A stretch of 7,688 nt of DNA from CAZOWL01 sp964583605 (GCA_964583605.1 CAZOWL010000140.1:1-7688); one strand, 5' to 3'; shown: positions 1-5,421, counted from the first letter of the stretch. Translations and numbers: made by a program. The notes: generated from the letters alone by a model not told the origin.

Positions 1-26
1 GCGGTCCCCGTCACCCCGATAGATGT

Positions 27-50
27 CCTCGCGCGCATCTCCGCGCGAGG
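27..50. repeat. perfect 9-bp hairpin
   Basis: CCTCGCGCG (27-35) and CGCGCGAGG (42-50) form a perfect inverted repeat with a 6-nt loop. There is no T-run on either side, so a canonical intrinsic terminator is not supported. It may be an unrelated GC-rich palindrome or the tail of an element lying to the left of the window. Confidence 0.5.
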
Positions 51-130
51 TGATGCAATACAGAGCGCCGGGAAATTTGAGTCTGAGGGGGCGAGCGATG
101 GATCGAGCTTACCATGAAATTCGCGAAGCA

Positions 131-175
131 CGTTCGCTCCCTCGCCCTCTGGGAGAGGGTTGGGGTGAGGGAACG
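131..175. repeat. interspersed hairpin repeat (GGGAGAGGGTTGGGGTGAGG type)
   Basis: The core, CCTCTGGGAGAGGGTTGGGG followed by TGAGGG, is a word recalled as widely scattered between genes in many proteobacterial genomes. CGTTC at 131-135 pairs with GAACG at 171-175. CCTC at 140-143 pairs with GAGG at 167-170, and CCC at 145-147 with GGG at 163-165, leaving a 4-nt bulge. It is therefore a foldable repeat unit rather than coding sequence. Family membership is from memory and was not searched. Confidence 0.55.
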
Positions 176-233
176 ATCAGGGGCGAGGCCACCTTTCATC
201 ATCTGGGGTGGCTCGCCTCGTCCCATGATCGTT
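172..233. repeat. long imperfect inverted repeat
   Basis: AACGATCA (172-179) and TGATCGTT (226-233) are perfect inverted arms. Inside them, GGGGCGAGGC then CACC pairs with GGTG, then GCTC as a 4-nt insertion, then GCCTCGTCCC, with one mismatch. The whole stretch is one hairpin of about 60 nt with a loop around 194-205. It abuts the preceding hairpin repeat and shares its GAACG end, so the two may be halves of one non-coding element. Confidence 0.5.
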
Positions 234-244
234 AGCCCGAAATA

Positions 245-264
245 GGCAAAAGGCAAGACCTGAC
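245..264 (+). repeat. left copy of a 20-nt direct repeat flanking the REP/RAYT remnant
   Basis: This 20-mer ends in AAGACCTGAC. It matches the copy at 887-906 at 18 of 20 positions, in the same orientation. The pair encloses the two REP-like palindromes and the transposase remnant. From memory, words of the form GCAAGACCTGAC are common beside RAYT-type transposases in proteobacteria. Confidence 0.6.
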
Positions 265-375
265 AGCACCATCCTCCCTTGGCTGCTCCGGCGGATCTTG
301 TGACAATGCCGATCGTCAACACCTATGATGCTAGCCAAGTTAACAGATCTTGGCCTATTCTTGGCATCGCGAGAT

Positions 376-400
376 GGCGGAACCGCTATCGCGTTCCGCC
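376..400 (+). repeat. REP-like palindrome 1
   Basis: GGCGGAAC (376-383) and GTTCCGCC (393-400) form a perfect 8-bp stem around a 9-nt loop. It is followed by TTACGCAGG and then GGGCTACC, as in many bacterial REP elements (stem, then T/C-TACG, then GGTTGGGCTAC). It has the same orientation as the second palindrome 55 bases downstream, making a REP cluster next to the RAYT remnant. Confidence 0.6.
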
Positions 401-454
401 TTACGCAGGTTGGGCTACCTGACGCTCATGTGCGTGCCGGTCACACAACGCAAA

Positions 455-481
455 GGCGGGATGCGCTAGCGCTTTCCCGCC
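455..481 (+). repeat. REP-like palindrome 2, fused to the RAYT remnant
   Basis: GGCGGG (455-460) pairs with CCCGCC (476-481). Inside lies the perfect 10-bp palindrome GCGCTAGCGC (463-472). The following CTACGG matches the downstream flank of REP elements. Recognisable transposase sequence starts within about ten bases of it, which suggests that the N-terminal half of the transposase gene was deleted up to this repeat. Confidence 0.6.
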
Positions 482-487
482 CTACGG

Positions 488-864
488 CCCTTCGGTGAGA
501 CGGAGCCTGAAGCCGTCGCGCATTACGCCCAATTCGTCGCTGAAGGGAAGGGCCAACCTGCCCCCTGGGAGCAACTGAAAAACCAAGTGTTCCTCGGCTC
601 GGACAGCTTCGTTGAGTCTCTGCGCCGACAGGTGCCAAAGGACCGCGATCTCCGCGAGGTCCCGCAGGCAAAGCGCCGGCCTCCCGCCAAGCCGTTACCC
701 GAGTGTGTGCGCGACTACCCGCGGCGCAACGAGCCATCGTCGCCGCGCATCGCAGCGGGGGATATACGCTGCAGGACATTGGAGGCTTCTTCGGCATACA
801 CTATTCGCGCGTGAGCAAGATCGTTCGAGCAGCGGATCTCACGCGGCGAAAGGCTATAGGGTAG
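488..864 (+). pseudogene. REP-associated tyrosine transposase (RAYT, Y1 family), C-terminal remnant, frameshifted
   Basis: This is the decayed end of a REP-associated tyrosine transposase, an enzyme family that cuts single-stranded DNA at REP palindromes. The frame entered at 488 encodes FGETEPEAVAHYAQFV, then WEQLKNQVFLGSDSFVE and LREVPQAKRRPPAKPL, which I recognise as the RAYT C-terminal region. At about 731-733 one base is missing. The next frame continues with AIVAAHRSGGYTLQDIGGFF and HYSRVSKIVR, a helix-turn-helix tail typical of the family, and stops at TAG 862-864. The catalytic N-terminal part (HUH motif and active tyrosine) is absent, because REP palindrome 2 lies where it should be. 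It cannot encode an active enzyme. Some downstream copies of such genes keep a read-through frameshift, but the missing N-terminus makes decay the better explanation. Confidence 0.82.
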
Positions 865-886
865 ACCTTGCCGCCTTGTTACCAAG

Positions 887-906
887 GGCAAGAGGGAAGA
901 CCTGAC
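887..906 (+). repeat. right copy of the 20-nt direct repeat flanking the REP/RAYT remnant
   Basis: It starts GGCAAGAGGG and ends AAGACCTGAC, differing from the copy at 245-264 at only two positions. It lies 22 bases after the stop codon of the RAYT remnant. The distance from copy to copy is 642 bases. Confidence 0.6.
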
Positions 907-930
907 CCTGCCGGCGTGACCCTGCCGGCG
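903..930 (+). repeat. exact 14-bp tandem duplication
   Basis: TGACCCTGCCGGCG occurs at 903-916 and again at 917-930 without a spacer. It overlaps the right direct repeat. It may be a slippage or insertion footprint at the boundary of the element. From 931 to 1018, between this and the first minus-strand gene, I see no gene and no convincing terminator. Confidence 0.75.
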
Positions 931-1018
931 ATTCGACCGAGCGTCATCTCGGCGTCCGCTGCCGGCCAATAGCCGACATCGCTTGGGCAGATGGATACCC
1001 TTTTCTGTGGCAGGAACG

Positions 1019-1579
1019 TCACATAATTTGGTCCGATGCCTGCACCGTCCGCTCCTCAATTGCCGTCCGTTGGATCGAGTCGGGCGTTTTCGGATGAACG
1101 CAGCTGAGGGTATATCGGTCCCGTCGAGGATCTGCGTGGGCATATGGAACGTGAACAGCCCGGCCGTCACGAAGATCTTCGGGTCTCCGGGCGCACGCGT
1201 CGGCCACGGAGCGCCCGAGGCGTTCCTCCCGCCCCGCATCGTTGGGGACGAGCACCGGGAACGAGCGTCCCACCGGATCATCCGCCGGCGCCTTCAGGTT
1301 GAGGCGCCAATGATCGGGGTCCAGTTTTTCCCCGCTCCACCACTCACCGAGGACCCGCTCGGCGTCCACGTCCCCGCAGAGGTTGCCCTGGTCGACGATG
1401 CGCGACAACCGGACCTCTTGTCCGCGGAACTTGGCCAGCGCCTCTTGGTTGGTGACGAAGCGGCCCCGAGCAATGGTCGATACCGGCAGGTCCTCGCCGA
1501 CCTGTTCTCCGCACCCCGTAAGCCCCATCCCGGCGGCAAGCACCAAGAAAGCCGGGGCGGCCAATCGCAGTGGTTCCAC
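1019..1579 (-). CDS. small OB-fold-like lipoprotein, 3' part probably frameshifted
   Basis: The product is a predicted outer-envelope lipoprotein: a short signal sequence ends in the lipobox LTGC with the acceptor cysteine at residue 23. The mature start reads GRFVTNQEALAKFRGQEVRL, then GNLCGDVDAERVLGEWWSGE and SFPVLVPNDAG. I recognise this as a family of short bacterial proteins with an expected strand near the end resembling VFVTGRLFTFDAPT. That strand is present, as KIFVTAGLFTFHMPTQ, but in another frame (about 1118-1188), and afterwards the original frame seems to resume with RYTLSCVHP. Two compensating indels, or sequencing errors, are likely. The start is GTG; the ribosome site is weak and a TGA lies five codons upstream, so no longer start is possible. 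The function is unknown. It is the last gene of the minus-strand run. Confidence 0.6.
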   Translation of the reverse strand: MEPLRLAAPAFLVLAAGMGLTGCGEQVGEDLPVSTIARGRFVTNQEALAKFRGQEVRLSRIVDQGNLCGDVDAERVLGEWWSGEKLDPDHWRLNLKAPADDPVGRSFPVLVPNDAGREERLGRSVADACARRPEDLRDGRAVHVPYAHADPRRDRYTLSCVHPKTPDSIQRTAIEERTVQASDQIM

Positions 1580-1786
1580 AGGCTTGAGGCGTCATAGGCC
1601 GATGGGCCTACATCTGTCGTTCCGGTATGCTCCTCAACGCAGCCGGTGCGCGAGCTGACAGGGGATGAGGCGGTGGCGAGCCGCACGCCAATGCCAAAGC
1701 TGCCGTGCATGGCTAGTCGCCGAGACCCGAGTTGGCCAACACGGGCAAGTCGCGGACGGTGTCGCGAAAGTTGCAGCCGTGCGCGC

Positions 1787-2116
1787 TCAGCGACTCATGT
1801 GCGGGCTGCCGCCACCCTTCACGAAGTTAGGCTGGGATTTGCCTTCGGCGTAGAAGTCCACCAAGGTGTTGCCGGCAGGGTTGTAAGAGCACTGAAAGTC
1901 CTCGCTGCGGGTCTCCAGATAGATGGTGCCGTTGACGGCATGGGTGCCGTCGACACGCTGCCCTTCGTACTTCACGTCGGACCGCGCCTCGAAATCCTGG
2001 AAGAAGACCTGCGAACTGTATTGGCAGTCCTCCATCATGTAGTCGGTCGATGCCGCGATGGCGCCGTTGGCGAAGACGATGCCAAGGACGACGGGGAATA
2101 GGCTGCGTACATTCAT
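1787..2116 (-). CDS. small secreted protein of unknown function
   Basis: A 109-residue protein with a signal peptide (NVRSLFPVVLGIVFANGAIA), probably cleaved near residue 22, so periplasmic or secreted. The mature part carries YEGQRVDGTHAVNGTIYLET, then FQCSYNPAGNTLVDFYAEG. Two cysteines, in EDCQYSS and FQCSYN, could form a disulfide. The phrase DGTHAVNG recurs in uncharacterised proteobacterial exported proteins, sometimes fused to other domains; I know no function. The start is chosen at the ATG at 2116 because AGGAG lies six bases upstream and the signal peptide begins there. The frame is open further upstream but encodes an arginine-rich, unlikely extension. It lies 89 bases after the PliG-like gene, with a GC hairpin between them. 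Confidence 0.82.
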   Translation of the reverse strand: MNVRSLFPVVLGIVFANGAIAASTDYMMEDCQYSSQVFFQDFEARSDVKYEGQRVDGTHAVNGTIYLETRSEDFQCSYNPAGNTLVDFYAEGKSQPNFVKGGGSPHMSR

Positions 2117-2132
2117 TGTTGTCTCCTGATGG

Positions 2133-2148
2133 GGCGGCGACCGCCGCC
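2133..2148 (-). promoter_or_regulatory. hairpin in the leader of the 1787-2116 gene
   Basis: GGCGGC (2133-2138), loop GACC, GCCGCC (2143-2148): a perfect 6-bp GC stem with a tetraloop, ending eight bases upstream of the AGGAG ribosome site of the small secreted protein. No U-run follows on the minus strand, so a rho-independent terminator is not supported. It could stabilise the downstream mRNA or limit read-through. Confidence 0.35.
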
Positions 2149-2205
2149 GCGGCCCATGACCGCAACGGCGGTGGAACAAGGAGCGGGACTTGGACGGGCG
2201 ATCGC

Positions 2206-2604
2206 TCAATCGATGATCATCTCCAGCCGGTACTTGGCCACCTCATCGCGCCGCGCGGCGCTGCGCATCAGATACACGCGCACCTTGTAGTCGCCGTTCG
2301 CAGGCAGCGTGCCCTCGAACTGGTTCCCGGACGTGGAGCCGACGAACATGGCCTCGTCCGCCTTGCCCGGGGCGATGAGGTTGAAATAGTTGGCGCCGTT
2401 GTCCGTCGCCATGCTGACGTTCATGGACTGGCCCTTGCGAGCGCCGAGCAAGTAGTCCACGCTCTCGTAGCCTTTGATGGTGCCCTGCACCGTCGCGCTG
2501 TTGGCGCCCTTGTGGAAGTGCACGCGCTCGGTGCGGATGTCGTCGGCGAGTGCGGTGCTTGCGACCAGAACGGCGGCGACGAGCGAGAAGAACAAGCGTG
2601 TCAT
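2206..2604 (-). CDS. PliG-like periplasmic inhibitor of g-type lysozyme
   Basis: A 132-residue precursor with a clear signal peptide (MTRLFFSLVAAVLVASTALA, cleavage before DDIR), so periplasmic. The mature protein reads ERVHFHKGANSATVQGTIKG, YLLGARKGQSMNV, YFNLIAPG, GTLPANGDYKVRVYLMRSAA, and a last strand KYRLEMI. This matches the PliG family (E. coli PliG/YcgK, about 133 residues): KG..SA...G.IKGY, A..GQ, the PG loop, LPA.G.Y.VRV...R..ARR...Y. PliG proteins bind goose-type lysozymes and block peptidoglycan hydrolysis. Many homologues are labelled 'DNA breaking-rejoining protein', a name with no support in the sequence. The start is the ATG at 2604 with AAGGAG eight bases upstream; the extension to 2682 is proline-rich and unlikely. 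Whether this branch inhibits lysozyme itself is inferred. Confidence 0.82.
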   Translation of the reverse strand: MTRLFFSLVAAVLVASTALADDIRTERVHFHKGANSATVQGTIKGYESVDYLLGARKGQSMNVSMATDNGANYFNLIAPGKADEAMFVGSTSGNQFEGTLPANGDYKVRVYLMRSAARRDEVAKYRLEMIID

Positions 2605-2623
2605 GGCGATATCTCCTTGGATC

Positions 2624-2671
2624 TCGATTGCAGGTGGGGCTCGATCAGGATCGATCGGGCCAGGCTCGATC
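2624..2671. promoter_or_regulatory. cluster of TCGATC-type words upstream of the PliG-like gene
   Basis: TCGATC occurs at 2641-2646, 2651-2656 and 2666-2671, with TCGATT at 2624-2629. GGCTCGATC is repeated at 2638 and 2663. All lie in the 102-base gap upstream of the PliG-like gene start. A repeated word in a gap just before a start codon could be an operator, but no known regulator is matched and chance is possible in this sequence. Confidence 0.25.
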
Positions 2672-2706
2672 GGACTTGGCAAACAGGGTTCGAATCGGCG
2701 CTCGCA

Positions 2707-3090
2707 CTATCCGCCGGCGGTCAGCGCATCGGCGAACCGGTAGTGCTCCCGGCCAACGCTGATCGACCACATATCGCCGTCCTTGGAGACCTGGACCGGG
2801 TCGCCGTCGCGGTCGGTGAATTCACCGTCCGAAAAGCGCAACACCCGAAAGACCGCGCGGTCGCTGACGGCGATGTTGGCGATCCAGAGCTCGGCACCGC
2901 CATCCCCTTTGCGCAGCACCCGCCAGCCGCAGGCCTGGTCGTAGCTGGGCTCGCCCGCAGAGCAGGGCATGGTGCCTGAGGCGTCGTAGGTCATCGGGCC
3001 GAGGTCGGCACCAGGTTCGGACGGCTGGGCGCAGGCAACCGCGCAGAGCAGGGTCGCGCTCGTCAGCGCGGCGATTGTCGATCGCTTCAT
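2707..3090 (-). CDS. small exported protein, single-module relative of the 4663-5358 product
   Basis: A 127-residue precursor with a basic start (MKRS) and a hydrophobic stretch ending LLCAVACAQP. It is either cut by signal peptidase I near ACA or lipidated at C20 through a weak lipobox. The mature part has MTYDASGTMPCSAGE, then YDQACGWRVLRKGDGGAELW, FRVLRFSDGEF, DGDMWSISVGREHYR and a terminal GG. This YDASG...PC...C architecture is a widespread uncharacterised exported family. It aligns with the C-terminal half of the larger secreted protein at 4663-5358, including both cysteines and the GD-W strand near the end. The ribosome site GAGGA lies nine bases before the ATG. It follows the SurA-like gene by only 12 bases, so the two are very probably co-transcribed. 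Confidence 0.85.
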   Translation of the reverse strand: MKRSTIAALTSATLLCAVACAQPSEPGADLGPMTYDASGTMPCSAGEPSYDQACGWRVLRKGDGGAELWIANIAVSDRAVFRVLRFSDGEFTDRDGDPVQVSKDGDMWSISVGREHYRFADALTAGG

Positions 3091-3102
3091 GTGAGTCGGT
3101 CC

Positions 3103-3846
3103 TCAGGGCTGTTGTTCCCATGGCGGGGTCGTGAAGGCCCGCGCCGCATCGGCACCACCTGGTGCCATGAAGTCGTGGATTGAATCGTCGGTGAAGTAAC
3201 GCCAGAACGAGCCTTCGATCGCCGGGTCACGGATGGCGAAGGCGCCGTCCGCCTCGCGCTGCCGAAGAAACTGCCGGTACGCGTCGAGCGGCTCCGGTCC
3301 GAGCTGCTGATAGATGATGCGGCCCCCGTATTGGTCATACAGCGCCTTGTTGATCTTCCAGTGCCGGATGATGCCGCGAGCCATGTCGCGCCGCATCGCG
3401 TCCACCTCGGCCTTCTCCTTCGGCGTCAAATCCTCTTCCGTCGCGAGACCGCTTGCCGCCATGTCGCGGCGCATCCTGTCGAGCAGGGCGTCGATCTCCG
3501 CGGGCTCAGCGCTGATCCCTCGCTCGGCGGCATACTGGTCGAGCAGTGGGGTGAATACGGCCTCCCTCAGTGCCTGGGGGTCGGTCGTGTCGACGGCTTC
3601 CCCCAGGACGGTGGCAACGGGCGCCGCGTGACCAGCCGGTGACATCTCCATCGTCGGGCCGGCGGGCGGCGTGCCACCCGCCGCGCCGTCCTGCGACGCG
3701 CTCGCGACCAGCGCGGCGGCGACAGCGCCCCCGACCGGTGGCGCCGACCGCTCTTCGATGCCCGCGAGCGACCCCGGGGCAAGCAACGCGAGCGCGGTCG
3801 CGACCGCGATGTGGCGCAGGTCTGCCTGGGTCGTGGGCCTTATCAT
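3103..3846 (-). CDS. exported helical protein, SurA N-domain-like
   Basis: A 247-residue protein with a signal peptide (IAVATALALLAPGSLAG, cleavage near residue 28), an alanine/proline-rich linker (about residues 35-80), and a helical domain from about residue 88. Recognisable stretches are REAVFTPLLDQYAAERGI, EIDALLDRMRRDM, LTPKEKAEVD, WKINKALYDQYGGRIIYQQL, GPEPLDAYRQFL and FWRYFTDDSIHDF. The helical organisation resembles the N-terminal substrate-binding region of SurA/PpiC chaperones. No parvulin isomerase domain is present, so folding activity is not shown. Similar stand-alone proteins are, as far as I recall, annotated only as hypothetical. The ATG overlaps the stop of the GlsB-family gene (ATGA), implying translational coupling; AGAAGG lies just upstream. 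The role is probably periplasmic, in stress or protein quality, by inference. Confidence 0.83.
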   Translation of the reverse strand: MIRPTTQADLRHIAVATALALLAPGSLAGIEERSAPPVGGAVAAALVASASQDGAAGGTPPAGPTMEMSPAGHAAPVATVLGEAVDTTDPQALREAVFTPLLDQYAAERGISAEPAEIDALLDRMRRDMAASGLATEEDLTPKEKAEVDAMRRDMARGIIRHWKINKALYDQYGGRIIYQQLGPEPLDAYRQFLRQREADGAFAIRDPAIEGSFWRYFTDDSIHDFMAPGGADAARAFTTPPWEQQP

Positions 3847-4115
3847 GCGGCCTTCTTGAGGAGGCCGACGATGAACAGCAACAACACCGCGCCAACGGTC
3901 GCGGTGATGATCTGCCCGAGGATGCCGCCCGCGCTGATGCCGAGCAGCCCACTGATGCCGAGCAGCCCAAAGGCGAAACCGCCAACGATCGCGCCGAGGA
4001 TGCCGACGACGATGTTCACCAGCAGGCCAAAGCCGCCGCCCTTGAGGATGACGCCGGCCAGCCAGCCGGCCACGGCGCCAATGGCAAGAAAGATCAACAG
4101 GCTCGTGAGGTCCAT
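3843..4115 (-). CDS. GlsB/YeaQ/YmgE family stress-response membrane protein
   Basis: A 90-residue inner-membrane protein of the transglycosylase-associated (GlsB/YeaQ/YmgE) family, which has about 80-90 residues. It is glycine-rich with three hydrophobic segments: residues 4-24 (LLIFLAIGAVAGWLAGVIL), about 31-52 (LLVNIVVGILGAIVGGFAFG) and about 64-87 (ILGQIITATVGAVLLLFIVG), ending KKAA. The pattern AGWLAG followed by IVVGILGA.VGG is the family signature. Members are associated with general or envelope stress, but no biochemical activity is established despite the 'transglycosylase' name. GGAG lies six bases before the ATG. Its stop overlaps the start of the exported SurA-like gene. The upstream neighbour is an sll1863-type stress protein. 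Confidence 0.93.
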   Translation of the reverse strand: MDLTSLLIFLAIGAVAGWLAGVILKGGGFGLLVNIVVGILGAIVGGFAFGLLGISGLLGISAGGILGQIITATVGAVLLLFIVGLLKKAA

Positions 4116-4162
4116 GAGGGTCTCCGTCTAGGCTCGTTGGGATCGGGATGGATGATCATGAG

Positions 4163-4182
4163 GGCGCCGGCCTGCCGGCGCC
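4163..4182 (-). promoter_or_regulatory. 8-bp perfect hairpin upstream of the GlsB-family gene
   Basis: GGCGCCGG (4163-4170), loop CCTG, CCGGCGCC (4175-4182). It lies in the 143-base gap between the coiled-coil gene and the GlsB-family gene, about 48 bases before the latter's ATG. On the minus strand it is followed by CTCATGATC and no U-run. An mRNA-processing or stability element is as likely as a terminator. Confidence 0.5.
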
Positions 4183-4199
4183 TTCGTCGCTGCGTCGGG

Positions 4200-4248
4200 T
4201 GGGTCGAGCGCGGCGCCGGGTTGCGCGAACCGCGGGCCGCTCGACCCA
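4200..4248 (-). terminator. possible terminator-like hairpin after the coiled-coil gene
   Basis: TGGGTCGAGCG (4200-4210) and CGCTCGACCCA (4238-4248) form a perfect 11-bp stem. Its 27-nt interior can itself fold (GGTT with AACC). It begins 10 bases after the stop codon of the sll1863-like gene on the minus strand. The position fits a 3'-end structure, but the tract that follows is CCCGACGC and not U-rich, so termination is uncertain. Confidence 0.45.
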
Positions 4249-4258
4249 TCCGGCAGCC

Positions 4259-4558
4259 TCACTTGAACAGGGACTTCGCCCGCTCGAAGCCGTCCTTCAC
4301 GCCGGCCTTGAGGTCCGCCCAGTTGGCCTCCGCGGCGTCCTTCATGTCGTCCCACCGATCATCGGCGGCGTCGAGCAGCTCGCGGCGGCGGGCGTCTCCC
4401 TCGTCCCATTTCAACTTCAGCTCGGCGATCTGCAGATCGATCTTGTCCTTGACGTCGGCGGACGCCGCGCCGGCCTTCGCGCGCAGGTCGGCGAGATCGC
4501 CCTCCCATTCGTCGAGTTGGGCCTTGAGCTTCGCGATGTATTCGTCTTTCGTGGACAT
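4259..4558 (-). CDS. sll1863-family coiled-coil stress-response protein
   Basis: A 99-residue, highly charged, all-helical cytoplasmic protein without a signal peptide. It opens MSTKDEYIAKLKAQLDEWEG, continues with LRAKAGAASADVKDKIDLQI and LKLKWDEGDARRRELLDAAD, and ends LKAGVKDGFERAKSLFK. Regular heptad-like spacing of L/I/A with E/K predicts a long coiled coil over about residues 4-70. The opening MSTK.xYI.K.KAQLDEW and the closing W..LK.G....F..AKS.FK match the small proteins named after Synechocystis sll1863, linked to stress responses; the molecular function is not known. The ribosome site GAGG lies nine bases before the ATG. It sits directly upstream of the GlsB-family gene, another stress-linked membrane protein, separated by two hairpins. 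Confidence 0.88.
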   Translation of the reverse strand: MSTKDEYIAKLKAQLDEWEGDLADLRAKAGAASADVKDKIDLQIAELKLKWDEGDARRRELLDAADDRWDDMKDAAEANWADLKAGVKDGFERAKSLFK

Positions 4559-4662
4559 GGCAATGAACCTCGCTTCAGTCGAGAGATTGGAACGGGTGGC
4601 CCTTCGGCCTCTTGGTGAGCGGGCCTTCTGACCCGGCGTTACCAGCGTTGCCGAGCGGCGGC

Positions 4663-5358
4663 TCAGCCGCCCTCGATCGCCGACAGCGGTACCTCGTAGA
4701 CCTCGCCGTTGTCGCGGGTGACGGTCCAGATGTCGCCCTCGAGCCTGGCGTCTACCTCGCCGACGGTGGCGTTGACGTAGTCGGTCATGAAGTTGATCGT
4801 GAACTGCTTACCGAGCTGGCTCTGGATCACGATCGACGCCTGGTTGTTCTCCATGCGCAGGATGCCCGCCGGGCAGTTGCCGTACTCCCTGTCGCCCGCC
4901 GCCTTGCAGCGCAGCAGCGTCGTCGCGTCGTACTCGCCGCCTGCATACTTGGTCGCGAAGGGTGCAGTGGCGTTGTCCGCGCCGGCGGGCAGGCTCGCGG
5001 CGTTGTCCCAGTAGACGAAGACGCTCTCCTTCGGGAAGCGAAAGATCAGCCCCGCCTCGCCGAGGCCGCTCTGGCGATAGACCGCGTGCCCGTCTCGGTC
5101 GCGGAAGTTGCCGGGCGTGTCACCGACCGGTGAGAGGTCGTAGGTGACGCCGTCCTCTCGGGTGATGGTGATGTAGCCCTGGCGCTGGCTGAAGGTGCAG
5201 GGCACCATCGTCTCCAGCTTGTCCGAGCCCTTCGGATAGATCTCGCAGCGGGTCTGGGTCGAGTCCGCGGTGCAGGAGAGGGCCCAGCTTGCCGACGCGA
5301 CCAGGGCCAGAGTGGAAAGGATGTGCTTCGTCATCGGCTGCGGCTGGATCGGTTGCAT
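4663..5358 (-). CDS. two-domain exported protein of unknown function
   Basis: A 231-residue precursor whose signal segment (ILSTLALVASASWALS) ends at about residue 28. Domain 1 (about 36-118) has TRCEIYPKGSD, VPCTFSQRQGYITITREDG, YDLSPVGDTPGNFRDRDG, YRQSGLGEAGLIFRF and VFVYWDN, a motif set seen in uncharacterised exported bacterial proteins. Domain 2 (about 135-231) has GEYDATTLLRCKAAG, YGNCPAGILRMENNQ, LEGDIWTVTRDNGEVYEV and a terminal GG. It aligns along its length with the small protein at 2707-3090, so this gene looks like a fusion of two modules. GAGG lies four bases before the ATG at 5358; the in-frame ATG at 5334 (MTKHILSTL) gives a more usual signal peptide but lacks a ribosome site. 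The function is unknown. Confidence 0.83.
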   Translation of the reverse strand: MQPIQPQPMTKHILSTLALVASASWALSCTADSTQTRCEIYPKGSDKLETMVPCTFSQRQGYITITREDGVTYDLSPVGDTPGNFRDRDGHAVYRQSGLGEAGLIFRFPKESVFVYWDNAASLPAGADNATAPFATKYAGGEYDATTLLRCKAAGDREYGNCPAGILRMENNQASIVIQSQLGKQFTINFMTDYVNATVGEVDARLEGDIWTVTRDNGEVYEVPLSAIEGG

Positions 5359-5421
5359 AGGGCCTCGCACGAACAGACGGTAAAGGGATACGCATGCCTC
5401 TCGGACGCCGATTTGACGCAC

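Noticed and set aside
1..117. Plus-strand open stretch from the left edge (AVPVTPIDVLARISARG...) that could be a gene end.
   Set aside because: Only 38 codons, contains a perfect hairpin, and resembles no family I know. Too weak to call.
11..322. Minus-strand 103-codon frame across the left repeats.
   Set aside because: It reads through two hairpin repeats, is low in recognisable structure, and has no ribosome site.
1..930. CRISPR array, because of the many short repeats and hairpins.
   Set aside because: The repeats are of different types, with no regular spacing or unique spacers, and no cas gene is present.
715..1281. Minus-strand 188-codon frame overlapping the lipoprotein and RAYT regions.
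   Set aside because: Only a short part (about 1118-1188) looks like real protein. It is better explained as the frameshifted segment of the lipoprotein gene; the rest is antisense to the RAYT remnant.
2050..2979. Plus-strand 309-codon frame opposite the PliG-like gene and its neighbours.
   Set aside because: It is the antisense shadow of three genes with clear signal peptides and ribosome sites, and its composition is alanine/arginine/valine biased.
3570..4631. Plus-strand 353-codon frame, the longest in the window.
   Set aside because: Low-complexity arginine/proline/serine sequence opposite the GlsB-family, sll1863-like and SurA-like genes, all supported on the other strand.
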